NCBI GenBank assembly: GCA_035079385.1
Contig: JAVHKY010000056.1
Span: 3,224,001 to 3,288,000, forward strand
DNA: 64,000 nucleotides
Direction of reading: 5' to 3'
Source: Aspidiotus rigidus
Lineage: Eukaryota; Arthropoda; Insecta; Hemiptera; Diaspididae
Shown: positions 36,715 through 47,520 of the stretch, piece after piece
How positions within the stretch are numbered: position 1 is the stretch's first letter
Layout: every line of letters starts with the position of its first letter
Program-made: the position numbers and the translations under genes
The notes under the pieces: model-generated
Database searches by the model: none
What the model was told of the DNA's origin: nothing
The model's input: the letters and a program-made list of their open reading frames with translations, nothing else

Positions 36715-36882
36715 CCTGTCCATCCATTTCCTTAATCATCGCGACTGGTAAAATATTGAATTAGTCTGTATTTTGCTGCAATACAGCCTTCACCTGTCAA
36801 GTTAGACCTTAGAGTTGAAATCCAAATACTTACAAAACACAGATATCTACTCAACATACAGCTGGCGGTCAGGCGCCGCTAG
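35860..36882 (+). mobile_element. Non-autonomous Helitron inserted in the LINE
   Basis: The element starts TCTAATCTAATATATAAAGC and ends with a short GGCG/CGCC hairpin followed by CTAG, inserted between host A (35859) and T (36883). Its 5' end, with repeated GTCTGTCTGTC and TATAACTCGAGAACCGCTG, is of a type common at arthropod Helitron 5' termini. Removing it restores the LINE reading frame across the site (…PIISN joined to IPPWILPVPD…), which fixes both borders. No Rep/helicase coding. Confidence 0.85.
36641..36711. repeat. (GA)n microsatellite
   Basis: About 35 uninterrupted GA dinucleotides inside the Helitron. Confidence 0.95.
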
Positions 36883-37780
36883 TTAGAGATAATTGGTACA
36901 AGAGCTCTAATTTTGAAGCGGCGAGAACAGGAGGTTTCTAGGAGGATCCGGATATGTTTGTTTGGATGTTGAATGAAGACCGGATTAATTTTTGAGAGAA
37001 TGGATTTGTAGATGGGGCGATCAGGAAATTGAGATACTGAAACAAGAAGGTTTGATGAAAGAATGGCTCGGCGAATGGAGAGAGGGGGTTCAGCTGTTTC
37101 AGCGCACAGGCTAAGTTTGGGGCTGGTTCTAAATGTCCCAGTGACAAGTTTTAGAGAAGTAGTTTGAATGGTTTCGAGTAACGATAGAGCAGATGTACTG
37201 GCTAGTTTATAGACAGGGGCGCCGTAATCCAATTGAGATCGAATGAGACTTTTGTACAGATTTAAAAGTAATCTTCGATTGCATCCCGTTCGGGGATGAG
37301 AGAGGTATTTGAGTACATTGATTGAACAGAGGCACTTGGCTTTTAATGATTTGATATGATGGATCTATGTTAGTTTTTGATCAAACCAGGGGCCCAGAAA
37401 TTTAACTAAATTTGTGGTTTTGATTTGGAAATTTGAAGTTGGAGAGGAGGAATAGAAGGGGGTGATTTTCTTTTGTGGAAAATGAGTATGTTCGTTTTTT
37501 TTAATGAAAATTGAAATCCACGCTCGGGTGACCATGTAGAAATATCATTTAGGGCTTCTTGAAGAAGTCTGTGGGCTCTCTTCGCGGGTTGTTTGCGCAG
37601 AGAGAGAGACTGTAGTCGTCTGCGAAAATTCTTTGGGAGATAGGGAATTTAGTGTTGAGTGGAAGATCGTTGATGGCTACCAGAAAAAGAAGGACACTGA
37701 GAACTTCCCCTAGCGGGACGCCATTTTCGATTTTGAAATGAACAATACCATTTTTTTGACATTCAAATAGGTACTTTTAT

Positions 37781-39329
37781 TGGTCTATGTTATGTATAGA
37801 AATTGTTCTCAAATATTTGATGTTGGGAGCACGTGCGCATGACTCATATTTGGTGTGCTGCTAGTAAATAAAATAAAGTCGTAAAAAAAAAAAAAAACGG
37901 AAATTAGCAGATTCTATTCTCACAAATTTATTAGGCATATTGGACTTGAGACAATCAATACGCTCGAACTCAAAATAAAGGAAAATTGGACAAATGTGGG
38001 AAGCTTACCCGATCATGAATAGCTGAGTGTGCTTCATGATATGAAAGGTCTTCCATTAATTTCACCTTATATTGTCGTTTTCACGAGTAAAGTATAGCCG
38101 TATTCAAACTGGGCAGCGCTGGAATCACGCTGCAACGGGGAGAAATCGTACAACGTAAGTTACCAAAACTGAAAAGGGGTTTTGCTGTATATGGGAGAAA
38201 AATGAAAAAAATGAAGTAACTCTTGAGTGAAGCAGATTTGGCCTCTTGACATCCCATGAAAGATGTTCATAAACGTTCAAATAATAGATAACTATAGTTC
38301 TGTTATTATCACCGTCGAACTTGACCGGTACCCAGTGTTGACTCCATTTTGGTTCATGACCAAAAGGGATGACTAATGCACGCACTTGGTTAAATTTTCC
38401 AGTTCAGTACTCTAATATCAGCGCAGGATATCGACCATGAAAGGCAGCACCAGATCGCCAATGTATGGGACGATAGAACCTTTAATTTCGCTTCTTTCAA
38501 GAGTTATTCCAGATTTTTCATTTTTCTACCATTACACGCCATGGGTACTTGAAACGTTTTACGATTTCAGTGAGTGCATCGTTGCTGTTGAACGGATCGC
38601 GCACGTTGTTAGCGATACTGGCGAATGCCCGGTTCGAACAGGACCAGTGGCAAAAATCATGTACCACTTTTTCTCCCAACACATGTACGCAAGTATATGT
38701 ATACACGAGTAATATGTACAGGCAATTTTTCCAGCAAGTTACGCGTTCAAGTATCCTTTTCCAGCCTTTTACGATGATATTTCTTGTATGAAATTTCACA
38801 AGGAAATTTTTTTTCATTGAGATTTTTTTACATAAAGGCAATATTTTTTGAGTAAAATGCTAAAAAATTGAATCATTCGACAAAAAATGACGTTTCTTTA
38901 CCCCCCCCCCTCTGCCTCTCGAAGCTTGGCCACGGGAGGGTGATGGACTTTACCAAGCATTTAGTATCCTATTCTCAACATTTTCCACCAATGAAACTTT
39001 GGGTGGAAATTTTTCTGTTTTCAATACAGTTTTCCATGTTAATTTTCCTGGGCTAGAAGTGCACGGTGACTTTACTCGAAGAGGTACAAATCTTTAAAAA
39101 TGCAATCGAGTTTGCGAATAAAATTTTTGTGAGGTTGCAGTAATACGAAGTGCTTCGTATCCGATGATCACCACTATTTTGTGTACACCGGTGACTAATG
39201 ATACGATATTTTTTCAAGTCCGATCATTTCTTATGATTTGTAATTGACATTGAGTCCTTCTCGTCGAAGGACTATAGGGCTGTCACAATTTTTGCCTGTC
39301 CGTTTGCAGAATGGCATAGTTCCTGCATT
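37781..39329. other. Repeat-derived or intergenic sequence
   Basis: A short poly(A) at about 37879-37892 preceded by AATAAAATAAAG looks like the 3' end of a plus-strand transcript copy. At 38125-38841 the minus strand has coding-like stretches (for example NNVRDPFNSNDALTEIVKRF and KGSIVPYIGDLVLPFMVDIL) broken by stops, but I cannot assign them to a family. Confidence 0.3.
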
Positions 39330-39535
39330 ATTAGCCTTCCATATACGAACGGATTTTTCAACGGATTTCGTTCGCTCCGCCCACTTATCCGTCACTGCTG
39401 CTCGCGGGTAAGCGGATGAGCCGTAATTATATCTTTTTTCAGTCAAGTTTGAAGGATCGCGGATCTGTTCCGCGCTGTTCCGTGGATCGGAAATCCGTCC
39501 AAAACGAAAAATCCGCCCATGTATGGCAGGCTAAT
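39330..39535. mobile_element. 206-bp MITE with ATTAGCC..GGATTTTTC ends
   Basis: ATTAGCCTTCCATATACGAA then CGGATTTTTC at the left is mirrored by GAAAAATCCGCCCATGTATG then GCAGGCTAAT at the right. The interior is non-coding. Confidence 0.65.
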
Positions 39536-40319
39536 GTTTGTTTGTTCGTGATCTGTTCCATGTTCCGCACGCTCACGATATAGACGTGTGCCCTCTTACA
39601 AACTAATAAGTGAAGATGTAAACATTGCATTGTGGAAGCCCTGTGCCAGAAGACGTTTATATTCGTACTGATGTGTCTGTACGCAATGCATTAATCGCCT
39701 TCGTTTCAAAAAAATTCGGTATCAGTACACACTACTTTATGCTGCATTATATTATGTATATTATGTAAGAAAAGTTTATAACTCTAGGTAGGTATCGATT
39801 AATCGTATTAGTCCCTTCCCATAAATTATTCTGTACAAAATAAGTTTAATGAAATGAAAATATTGGAGCGTCGAACGCAGCGCACATCATATCAGCACAT
39901 ATAGATCGAAAATGGACCCGATTCTCCTCCGCGTTGTTGTATGGCAGCTCTGTATAAGTTTTTCAATTAAGAATAGAAGGTGTACCATGTTTTCATTCGT
40001 TTCGATTTAAATACTTACGCGCGTACCGTATATGATGTATAAAATAATATAGCCTGACTAACGGCCGGTGTGTTCATAGAATATATGCAGATGTGCGGCT
40101 CGTTGTGTTAATTAATATACTGGAGTTCATTCGAAAGAATAATAATCTGAATGCATTATACAAATTCGTTTTTTTCAAATATAATAAAAATTAATTTCAA
40201 TCTGCAGTCAGTCATAAATTTGTAAGGGTCACCTTTTTGAAAGAAAACATCCTTCCTAAAATGATTTGCACGCGTTCAATCCAACCTCACTTCATGATCC
40301 ACTGATGTAATGCGTTAGG
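39536..40319. other. Intergenic, nothing recognised
   Basis: AT-rich, without gene or clear repeat. Confidence 0.5.
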
Positions 40320-40472
40320 GGTATGGTTGGTTTTCTATCGACTGTTCATTCTTTTCCTTAATCATTGTGACTGGCAAAATATCGATGAATTAATTAGCCT
40401 TTGAAATCCAAATGTCCACAAAATACAGATATCTACTCAACACATGGCTGGCGGTCAGGTGCGCCGCCAACC
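40320..40472 (+). mobile_element. Helitron 3'-end fragment
   Basis: This stretch parallels the 3' end of the Helitron at 35860-36882: TTCCTTAATCATTGTGACTG, AAATCCAAATGTCCACAAAA, ACAGATATCTACTCAACA and GGCTGGCGGTCAGG recur in the same order. It stops where the Penelope-like element begins and lacks a CTAG end. Confidence 0.75.
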
Positions 40473-40584
40473 GCTTGGTAGTAAATGAATAAAACTTTAG
40501 GTCGAAAGTTTACAACGAACTTAGGTCGGAAAATTTAAATGAACAAAAAACAAAAGTATGAGATGATTTCACTTAGTAAATTCA

Positions 40585-40635
40585 AAGAGCGCGACCGGTT
40601 TCGATACGTCTGGCATATCATTATCAGGTGAACTA
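40585..40635 (-). ncRNA. Hammerhead-ribozyme-like motif, left arm (core mutated)
   Basis: On the minus strand the arm reads CTGATAA, a GATA/TATC stem with loop, then GAAACCGGTC. It matches the minimal hammerhead of Penelope-like elements except CTGATAA in place of CTGATGA, so self-cleavage is doubtful. Confidence 0.45.
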
Positions 40636-42689
40636 CAGTGAGAAGCGGAAAAATGTATTAATTTGAAAAATAAACTTGACAAATGAAACACGATTAGTTA
40701 CGAATTTCTGTCCACGAGTAATTTAGTATGTGACGGACTACTGGATTGAAGTACGTTGCTCTTCCATATCGTTTAGAGAGTGATACTGATCAATATTATG
40801 ATGTGCGACTGTTTCTATTTCTTTCAGACGCTTGAGACGCTTGCCTTTCTCTTGAGAGTGGAGGAGCTGCGCAGTAATTTCCTCGGGGTCGTGACTGAAG
40901 GTGGGGCAGTGGAAACCAAACCGATGACAGATTTGCCTGGATTTTTAGAATAAAATGCTGATTTGTGTTCTTGAATCCGAGTGCTCAGGGCTCTTCCCGT
41001 CTGGCCGTAATAAAATGCCGGGCATTCTTCGCAAGTGATATTATTCACTTCTGCTTTCTCTCCGAAGGAGGGAGTCCTATCCTTGAGGGCTGGAAGGCTT
41101 TTCAAAGTGCGACTGGATAAACCACTAGCTTGTATCCGAATCTTCGTAAGTCACGTGTCAACATTTCAGAGGGCTTTCTAAGGTACGGAAGCCATAGCCA
41201 CTTAGTTCTTTCCAAGGGGGAGGGGGGAGCCGTAATACGTTCAGTGAAAAGTTTTTTTTACCAACTTCCTCTTGACAAGTTGATGAATGTCGATATTTAA
41301 TCGATTAATTTCGGCAATTTTTTGGATTTGGAAAATTTTGTTGTTGAAAAAGCTTTTTGAAAGGGGGATAGATACAAGTCTATAAATAGACGACATCGTG
41401 GAGGCGAGTTTATGTGGCCATGTATGGTAGAAGAATTTATGGATTGACACTCCCAAAAATTTGAGTTTCCGAATTATATCAAATCGAGGGGTTACATTTT
41501 GTCCCACTTTTTTGAACGATGTTTCCAAGTCTAAATAATTTATAGATAAGCCTCCGATTTCGATGATTGGTTTTATCGAAGAATGGTAAGGGTTCAGCTC
41601 GTTATGAAATTCTTGAAGGTCGTCATTGGATCCATCCCAAATGCACAAAATATCGTAGACTAAACATTGCCAGAATAACACTTTACTGGTGTGACGGGAT
41701 GAGGAGAGGACCTGCTGTTTCATTTTGTCCATATATGTAACCTCAGCTACTAGGGAGGCCGTCTGGAAATTGGTAAATGGTACCGTTATATTTACACTAT
41801 TGTCATTAAGGCAGCTTTCGAGGATATGATGAGAAGGTCTAGTTCGTTAAGTTGTAAACGTTGAATCATAAGATCAATTTCCGGATGAGTGATGGGAATC
41901 CTCAAATACCTACATAACCTTTATGTCAAAAGAAATGAATCTTGAAGAGAACGGTTACGCAGACTATAGAGTTCTTGACGCTGTAGTGTGCAGTGAATCT
42001 GGAGAAGGTTTTGAACCGCTGAGCGAGAAATTTGGTTAATAGAAAAGAGGAATCGCTATAGTTAGCAGCTACAGGTCGAAGCGGTTTATCTTCCTTATGT
42101 AGCTTAATTTTACTACATAAGAACGGTGTTTCGGACACATTTGAATGAGAGTCTCAGGTCTGCAGTGGATGACAAGTTTGGAGCTGTTTATGGCAGCGTG
42201 CATAGAAATTGAAGTCAGGATTTAGGAATGCACTCGATAGTTGCCGGGAGAACCATCATTTTCTGGTCATAATCTTCGCGAGGTAGTATAGCAAGAGACT
42301 TACCTTTGTCTGCCCTGAGTAACGCTAGGTTCCCTTGTTTTAGCTTCATTTTGAGCTAGTTATAGGTTTTTTGAAGTAGAGTAGCCGAAGTTGCCTGAGC
42401 GATCATGGATTGGATGAGTTGTTGGATGGGTGTGCGAGAACAGTTCAGTCGCATATCTCCAAGTAGAGTAGTAGCTAGGTTCGCCAGAATTATGGTTTCC
42501 AATTGATGAGGTAGTGCGAATTTCCTTCCTTTGTTGAGTAGATCGAGTTCCTCAGCGGATAGAGAGACAATACAGGAGGAGCATTTGCTGGAGCTGCTGT
42601 TTGCAGTGTATCCCGGAAACTATGGCCATTAGTGATTAAGCCGTGGTCAGCAAATGCCGAGTCTCCCTCACTGCCCTTTTCCTAGGCTT

Positions 42690-42850
42690 CCTTATTTTCA
42701 GCCACTCTGATCTTCAGCTGCCTACCAGTCTTTCCGATATGGACGCCTTTATAATCTCTAAATTTTAAGCTATACACCCGACTCTTCTCATCCTCTAGAA
42801 CTCGGTCTTTCAACCTAACAAACAACCCAACTGAAAGGAGAACTTCCCCA
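42690..42850 (-). mobile_element. Extra GIY-YIG fragment fused upstream of the Penelope RT
   Basis: Minus-strand GLFVRLKDRVLEDEKSRVYS leads into a GIY-YIG core (HIGKTGRQLKIRVAE). It is followed by SAFADHGLITNGHSF, the usual C-terminal end of a Penelope endonuclease, and then directly by the N-terminal region of the downstream RT. This is what a head-to-tail partial tandem copy would look like. Confidence 0.65.
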
Positions 42851-43004
42851 AGAATAGGAGGCTAATCCACCGCAAAATCTCCTTACTCTCATGAGTAATT
42901 TTCTGCTGATTTTGCATTTCTTTCCTCTCTTGTGTATACTTTCATTTTGATTAATTTGTTATCTCACGTTTACTTTTCAAATACATTTCTCCGCGCCTCA
43001 CTGT

Positions 43005-43055
43005 AGTTCGCCTGATGATGATATGCCAGACGTATCGAAACCGGTCGCACTCTGT
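43005..43055 (+). ncRNA. Hammerhead-ribozyme-like motif, right arm
   Basis: The plus strand carries CTGATGA (43012-43018), a short GATA...TATC stem-loop, GAAA (43037-43040) and CCGGTC. This is the core order of minimal hammerheads known from Penelope-like elements; stem III is very short and may need dimerisation. Confidence 0.5.
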
Positions 43056-43165
43056 AAATTTGACAAGTAAAATCATCTCATACTTTTGTTTTTGTTTATT
43101 TAAATTTTCATTTATAACTTTCGACCTAAGATTTCATTTATTTATTCATTTTTTTGTGGCTTGGT

Positions 43166-44439
43166 GATCACATGTATCAAAAGTTACGTGCCTGCGCGTT
43201 TTTCCTTCATCTCATTCTTACTTCTGATCAAATACCCAACTATACACATGCTTATGAAAGAAGAGAATCGGAAAAAGTTATCCAATGACTCTTGAAGGAA
43301 TAGTATCACAATTCAAAAGAAAAATCATTCATCAACAAAATTTATATTAGTTCTTAAGCTGTTGGTTGAAGAGATCGAATTGATAATTACAGTATACCTA
43401 TAGAAATCAAGATAGTTCATTTGCCTTAATAATCTCCAATTATTAGGTAGGTAAATTATCAAAATCTGAAAGTCAATTATTCCGAAGTTGTTTTTTTTAC
43501 AGCAAATTAGGCTTCCTTTGAAATTTTTCAACATGTGAAATACTTTGTCCTTTAGCACTTTTGTCGAAATAGGGTTTTGAGGTTTTCTTCATTCTCTATC
43601 TTATTATAATACTGCCACGTCCAAGTTGGTTGAACAACTTATGGAGGAATGACCCACCTACATTACAAAATCATACCGTCTGCTTAGCACTCGATATTTT
43701 TAGGTAAAATAACATTTCAAAACTTTAGGCGATTATGCTCCGTCGCGTCGTTCATAGTTTTGTTTTTTCTACCAAATAAGAATAATCGACAAATCATTTA
43801 TCTTGTACATTGAGGCACCGTTAACGAACCACTGAACATCCCAAAAGCAAAAGTTGAATTTATGTGCACATTTTCATCCACATCAGAAAAGATTTCTGCT
43901 GTTTTCAATCGGCGTAATTAGTGAAAGTGTTTTTTTCCTTTTCACATTAATTGACAACACATCATCTACCTACGTATATACAGATAGTCCATACTCAATT
44001 AAGTAGACTATAAATATTTGTAATTCACCCTTAATCTAGATTTATTTTAATTGTGACCTATATATAAATCATTTGATTTGGAGGGGGGGAGGGGGACGAA
44101 AAATTTCAAGCGTTGAGCAAAAATGATTCGTAATATTTTCAATATAATAGATCGCATAATTACCCGTATGGATATGGGATATTGCCAACCGCATGAACTG
44201 TTCCGATGAAAATCAGCGTAAATGCCATAATCCAGCTAATACAACAAACGGACCTATTCATTTCTTTACGCATATTCTGAAAAAAAAAAAAAAAAAAAAA
44301 AGTAGAAAATATCTAGAACATTTAAAGGAGAACAAATATTATCGAGAATTGGGAAAATCGAGAAGATCGCGGGCGCAAACAGAATATTGTCCCAACGAGT
44401 CAAAAAATGAATAATGTAAGGTACGATTTGAATAATAAT
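43166..44439. other. Intergenic, no gene recognised
   Basis: AT-rich, with a poly(A) run at 44281-44300. No supported feature. Confidence 0.5.
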
Positions 44440-44690
44440 ATGAATAAAATAGTATATTACGCTACAAGGGAACGAAGTAAGCGATATCCGAACGAGCGCT
44501 TTGGCAACCCTCGCCGGCAGCGCGCGTTCGTCGCGTATTTCCTTCTCGTGTGGCGTACGCTATTTTTTGGTTCACACGTTGCGCATACGCATTGCATGCG
44601 CAACGCGGTCCAAATCCCTAAGGAAAAAGAAGTACGTAGAGTACGTGTTTTCGTTCGTGTGAACTAAAAAGTACTTACAGAGATAGATTA
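44440..44690. repeat. Dispersed GC-rich repeat related to 17.97-18.42 kb
   Basis: ATAGCGTACGCCACAC-type sequence and CGAGCGCTTTGGCAACCCTCGCC occur here in the opposite orientation to 18285-18420, and TTCACACG...GCATGCGCAAC resembles 17975-18090. It marks a mobile family represented twice in the window. Confidence 0.5.
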
Positions 44691-46699
44691 ATGAAGTACT
44701 GTTTCACTTTTGATCGAAAGCAATTATTGCATTGAAATATTCTTTTGGGAAGGTGCAACAGTACTTCATTATTTTATTTATCTCCTTTTATTTTAATCAA
44801 GTGTAATTCACGTAAAAAATTTGAGATTTGCACTCAATATATCAATGAGAGGCTTTCTTAAGGGGTGAATACGTATCTCGTATTTCGACCTCACGTATTT
44901 TATCATCCCACATTGGCGTGTTGGTTGCTACATTTACATTAGAAATCACCTTTCCTGTATAAAGAGATCATTATTATGTAAATCCCAAAGTTCTAACAGT
45001 TTTTCTTTTTAAGACAATACTAAAAGATAGACTCAATTAAAGAAAACGAGAACATTAGAAAGGCGTACTTGAGTTAATAAGAGAGAAATTGTCATTCCTC
45101 AGACAGGTCACTTTTCCACTTTCGTCCCACTCTCAACCTATTTCTTTTTTCTTTCGGTAGTCGATGACATCAAAATTTATTTTTTAAACATATACGCAGA
45201 AAGTATGGTTATTTTAGACAGCGACAACTGCATTTATCGATCAACAATGAGAATCATGAAAACAGTGGCGAAAAAACTCGGCATGATTCTGATTGGACAA
45301 AGACTTAATCGTTTGAAGACCGACTACATTGACTAACGGATTCCGTGAATTGTAATAAGACACTTGAAATTTAAGAGTCGAATAATTCAAGTATCAGCAA
45401 ATTGCTTTTGACGTATGTCGTTTGAAGAACTGTCTTACAATACGAGCAGCAACATGAGAAATATTGCAACTCATTTGATTAGCGTGCTATGATCAAACTC
45501 TTCGCGAATTCTCACTTTCGCTGCTCGTACAGTAATATACGAGTACATACTATCCAAGTCTTTCGTTTTTTCAATTCAAGCGATTTTTCTATGCGATCTT
45601 CTGGGAAACTATTATCGAGAGCCCACCAATGTACCCCATACCAAGAGTAAAGAAAACACTTCGAATCTTACACGATCGCTCATAGGAGTAAAAGAAGAGA
45701 GATTGCAAAGAATACACTGCACTGTATTACAGAAACATGTGCATCTACTCGTATTAGCTGTTACCGCAGTTGAGGTACGCACGCTTCCGACTGACTTGGC
45801 ACGTTGTCTAATAATTATCACGCTTCTGATGTAATGCGTGATGGACTTCGTATAAATATTGTAATCATACAAGGCGAAAAAGATAATTTATGGAGCATTG
45901 AATTGCAGAATTCAATTAGAAAGAAAAAATTAGATGTCAGGGGGACCCGCTGTCATCTAATTAATTTGCTGTTGCTTGCTAGCCTAGACAAATTTTTCTA
46001 TGCAAGGTATAACATAACAATCAGGGTCGAACGCAGATCAAGAAAATTCGAGACCATGGAGTCCTAGACAATTCCCTGAAAATGATGACGTCACCAATGA
46101 GCGGACGCGGACGTGGACGTTTTCTGAAAATGACCGTTCAATAAAAGGAATAGTGAGTTCCCCGCCCAAAAAAATAACGACGGCTTCCTTAACAATTATG
46201 TTAAACGAGGAACGCAGGGAAAAAAACGATACATTATAATATTATGACTCGTATACTAGGATAGCCCCTTCAAGTAACTAGACATGCAATTCTTTGTACA
46301 CTAATTGGCTTAGCCCCTTCAATGGGCTAGATATGTAATGCTTCAAACACCATAAGTTCCCCTTCTATCATGTATAATTATATGTTACGCCGAATCCGTC
46401 AATATTTCTATTCGATCTGAAGTACATGGAAGATAAACATCGAGAATATTTTCAAATAAATTTATATGAACACATCAAAAGCAAATTAACATCGAATAAT
46501 TACGATAATACTTTAGAAATAGGTAGGTCTGTATAAAATGTTAAACAGTATCCAAAAATAAAATGAATCTTGTTGAGCAAATAATCACGAAAATATAGAA
46601 GAAGTAAATCATTGTTCGTTCGAATGTTAGGTAGTTAATAAATGGATAGAAAAATCAGAAAAAGTTAATCTTCGTCATCATCAAAGTCAAGCAAAAATT
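44691..46699. other. Intergenic with repeat fragments
   Basis: No coding gene recognised. A weak hairpin around TACGAGCAGC occurs at 45440-45535. At 46150-46390 there are fragments (AACGACGGCTTCCTTAAC, TTGGCTTAGCCCCTTC) that recur inverted near 48110-48670. Confidence 0.4.
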
Positions 46700-47520
46700 G
46701 AAATTGTGTGTTCAACGTTGCACGCCATTACGAGTATATTGAAAGAAAAATACGATACAGACATGCACATATTTTTATTACACGACCGGTTTCGAACCGT
46801 ATATCAACTGGTTCATCATCAGGTTCGTACTGATTATACAAGAAAACAAAAACTAAGTAGAAGAATTATCGATGAAACATTCGAGGACGGGGTCGTGAGT
46901 AGTCACCTCATTGAGTAATCGTGATGTACCTCTGGTAGCATGTGTGATGCTTTCAATATTTTCTAATTTATTAAGAAGTTTTCCCTTCTTTATTTCATGT
47001 AGTAACAGAACATTAGTTTTCATATCGAAAGTGTGATCACATGAAAGTAGATGGTCAGCGAAGGCTGAAATTTCAAGATACCCTAAAATGTAAAGCGCGG
47101 CCAGTCTGACCTATATATATAGTGTTACAATTGGCACAACTTAGCTTATAGACTCCACAATGATTAAGTACAGGGGTGGGATCTTTTACATGAGAAAATA
47201 CTGATCTTAAAGTATTGACCGGATAGAATGCAGCATGATAACCAGCTTTGGATAATATTGCTGCGATTTTGTACGATAATTTTCCCACAAATGGTTGTCG
47301 GATGCATTTAACGTCGCTTGGATGACTCGTATGTGTTGTGAGATTGGTCGCGTTGTTCATAAGACATGGAATATTTCACCTTCTTTACGGTGGCCTCGAG
47401 GTTGATGTGTATATTGTTACGCTGTGCGATGTCTTTGATGGTAGATAATTCTTCGTTGAGATTAGGTTCGCTCAGAGGGGTAGAAAGAGCTCGACGGATC
47501 AAGTAGAGATAGGCAGATCC
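46700..47520 (-). mobile_element. Truncated second Penelope-like element
   Basis: Minus strand: RT C-terminal segment (47502-47310; LSTPLSEPNLNEELSTIKDI), linker plus GIY-YIG core (47360-47073; PFVGKLSYKIAAILSKAGYH, GVYKLSCANCNTIYIGQTGR), then a 3' terminal region with a hammerhead-like motif. Most of the RT is missing upstream. The linker and GIY-YIG frames overlap by a frameshift. Confidence 0.8.
46778..46832 (-). ncRNA. Hammerhead-ribozyme-like motif of Penelope copy 2
   Basis: The minus strand reads CTGATGA (46822-46816), a GAACC...GGTTC stem II with loop, GAAA (46793-46790) and CCGGTC. All core elements are present and it lies in the 3' terminal region of a Penelope element, where such ribozymes are known. 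Stem I pairing is weak by eye. Confidence 0.5.

Larger units (their letters stand above)
34796..37780 (-). mobile_element. Decayed RNase H-containing LINE (5'-truncated), split by a Helitron
   Basis: Read on the minus strand, the remnants are in normal LINE order. The reverse transcriptase core (GVPLGEVLSVLLFLVAIND, then FADD near 37620) is followed by the RT C-terminal region (37232-36883, MDYGAPVYKLAS...). An interruption follows, then an RNase H domain (35820-35384; ITDGSK, SAFTAELVGI, LVWIPGHV, then DEAAKQATS out of frame). Next comes a C-terminal Cys-rich domain (CPPCQDNNLSVEHFFICPV, about 35190-35040). The 3' end has an A-rich tail at 34796-34812. Stops and frameshifts make it non-functional. 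It resembles I/R1/Jockey-type non-LTR elements; the clade is not resolved. Confidence 0.85.
40480..43158 (-). mobile_element. Penelope-like retroelement with inverted terminal arms
   Basis: On the minus strand there is an N-terminal RT-protein region (42600-42200; LSAEELDLLNKGRKF, LRADKGKSLAILPREDYDQK), RT (42140-41241; PLRPVAANYS, DILCIWDGSNDDLQEF, LVSIPLSKSFFNN) and a GIY-YIG endonuclease (41105-40824; CEECPAFYYGQTGRAL). The body is bracketed by about 180-200 bp arms in opposite orientation (40480-40685 and 42945-43158) and by a GCTTGGT duplication (40473-40479 and 43159-43165). Frameshifts and loss of the YVDD motif (LVYD here) mark it as dead. Confidence 0.85.

Noticed and set aside
36573..36764. 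63-codon frame rich in Glu-Arg
   Set aside because: It is a translation of the (GA)n microsatellite.
38620..38660. GGTTCGAA motifs suggesting tRNA T-loops (also near 1810 and 21695)
   Set aside because: No cloverleaf or A-box at the required spacing.
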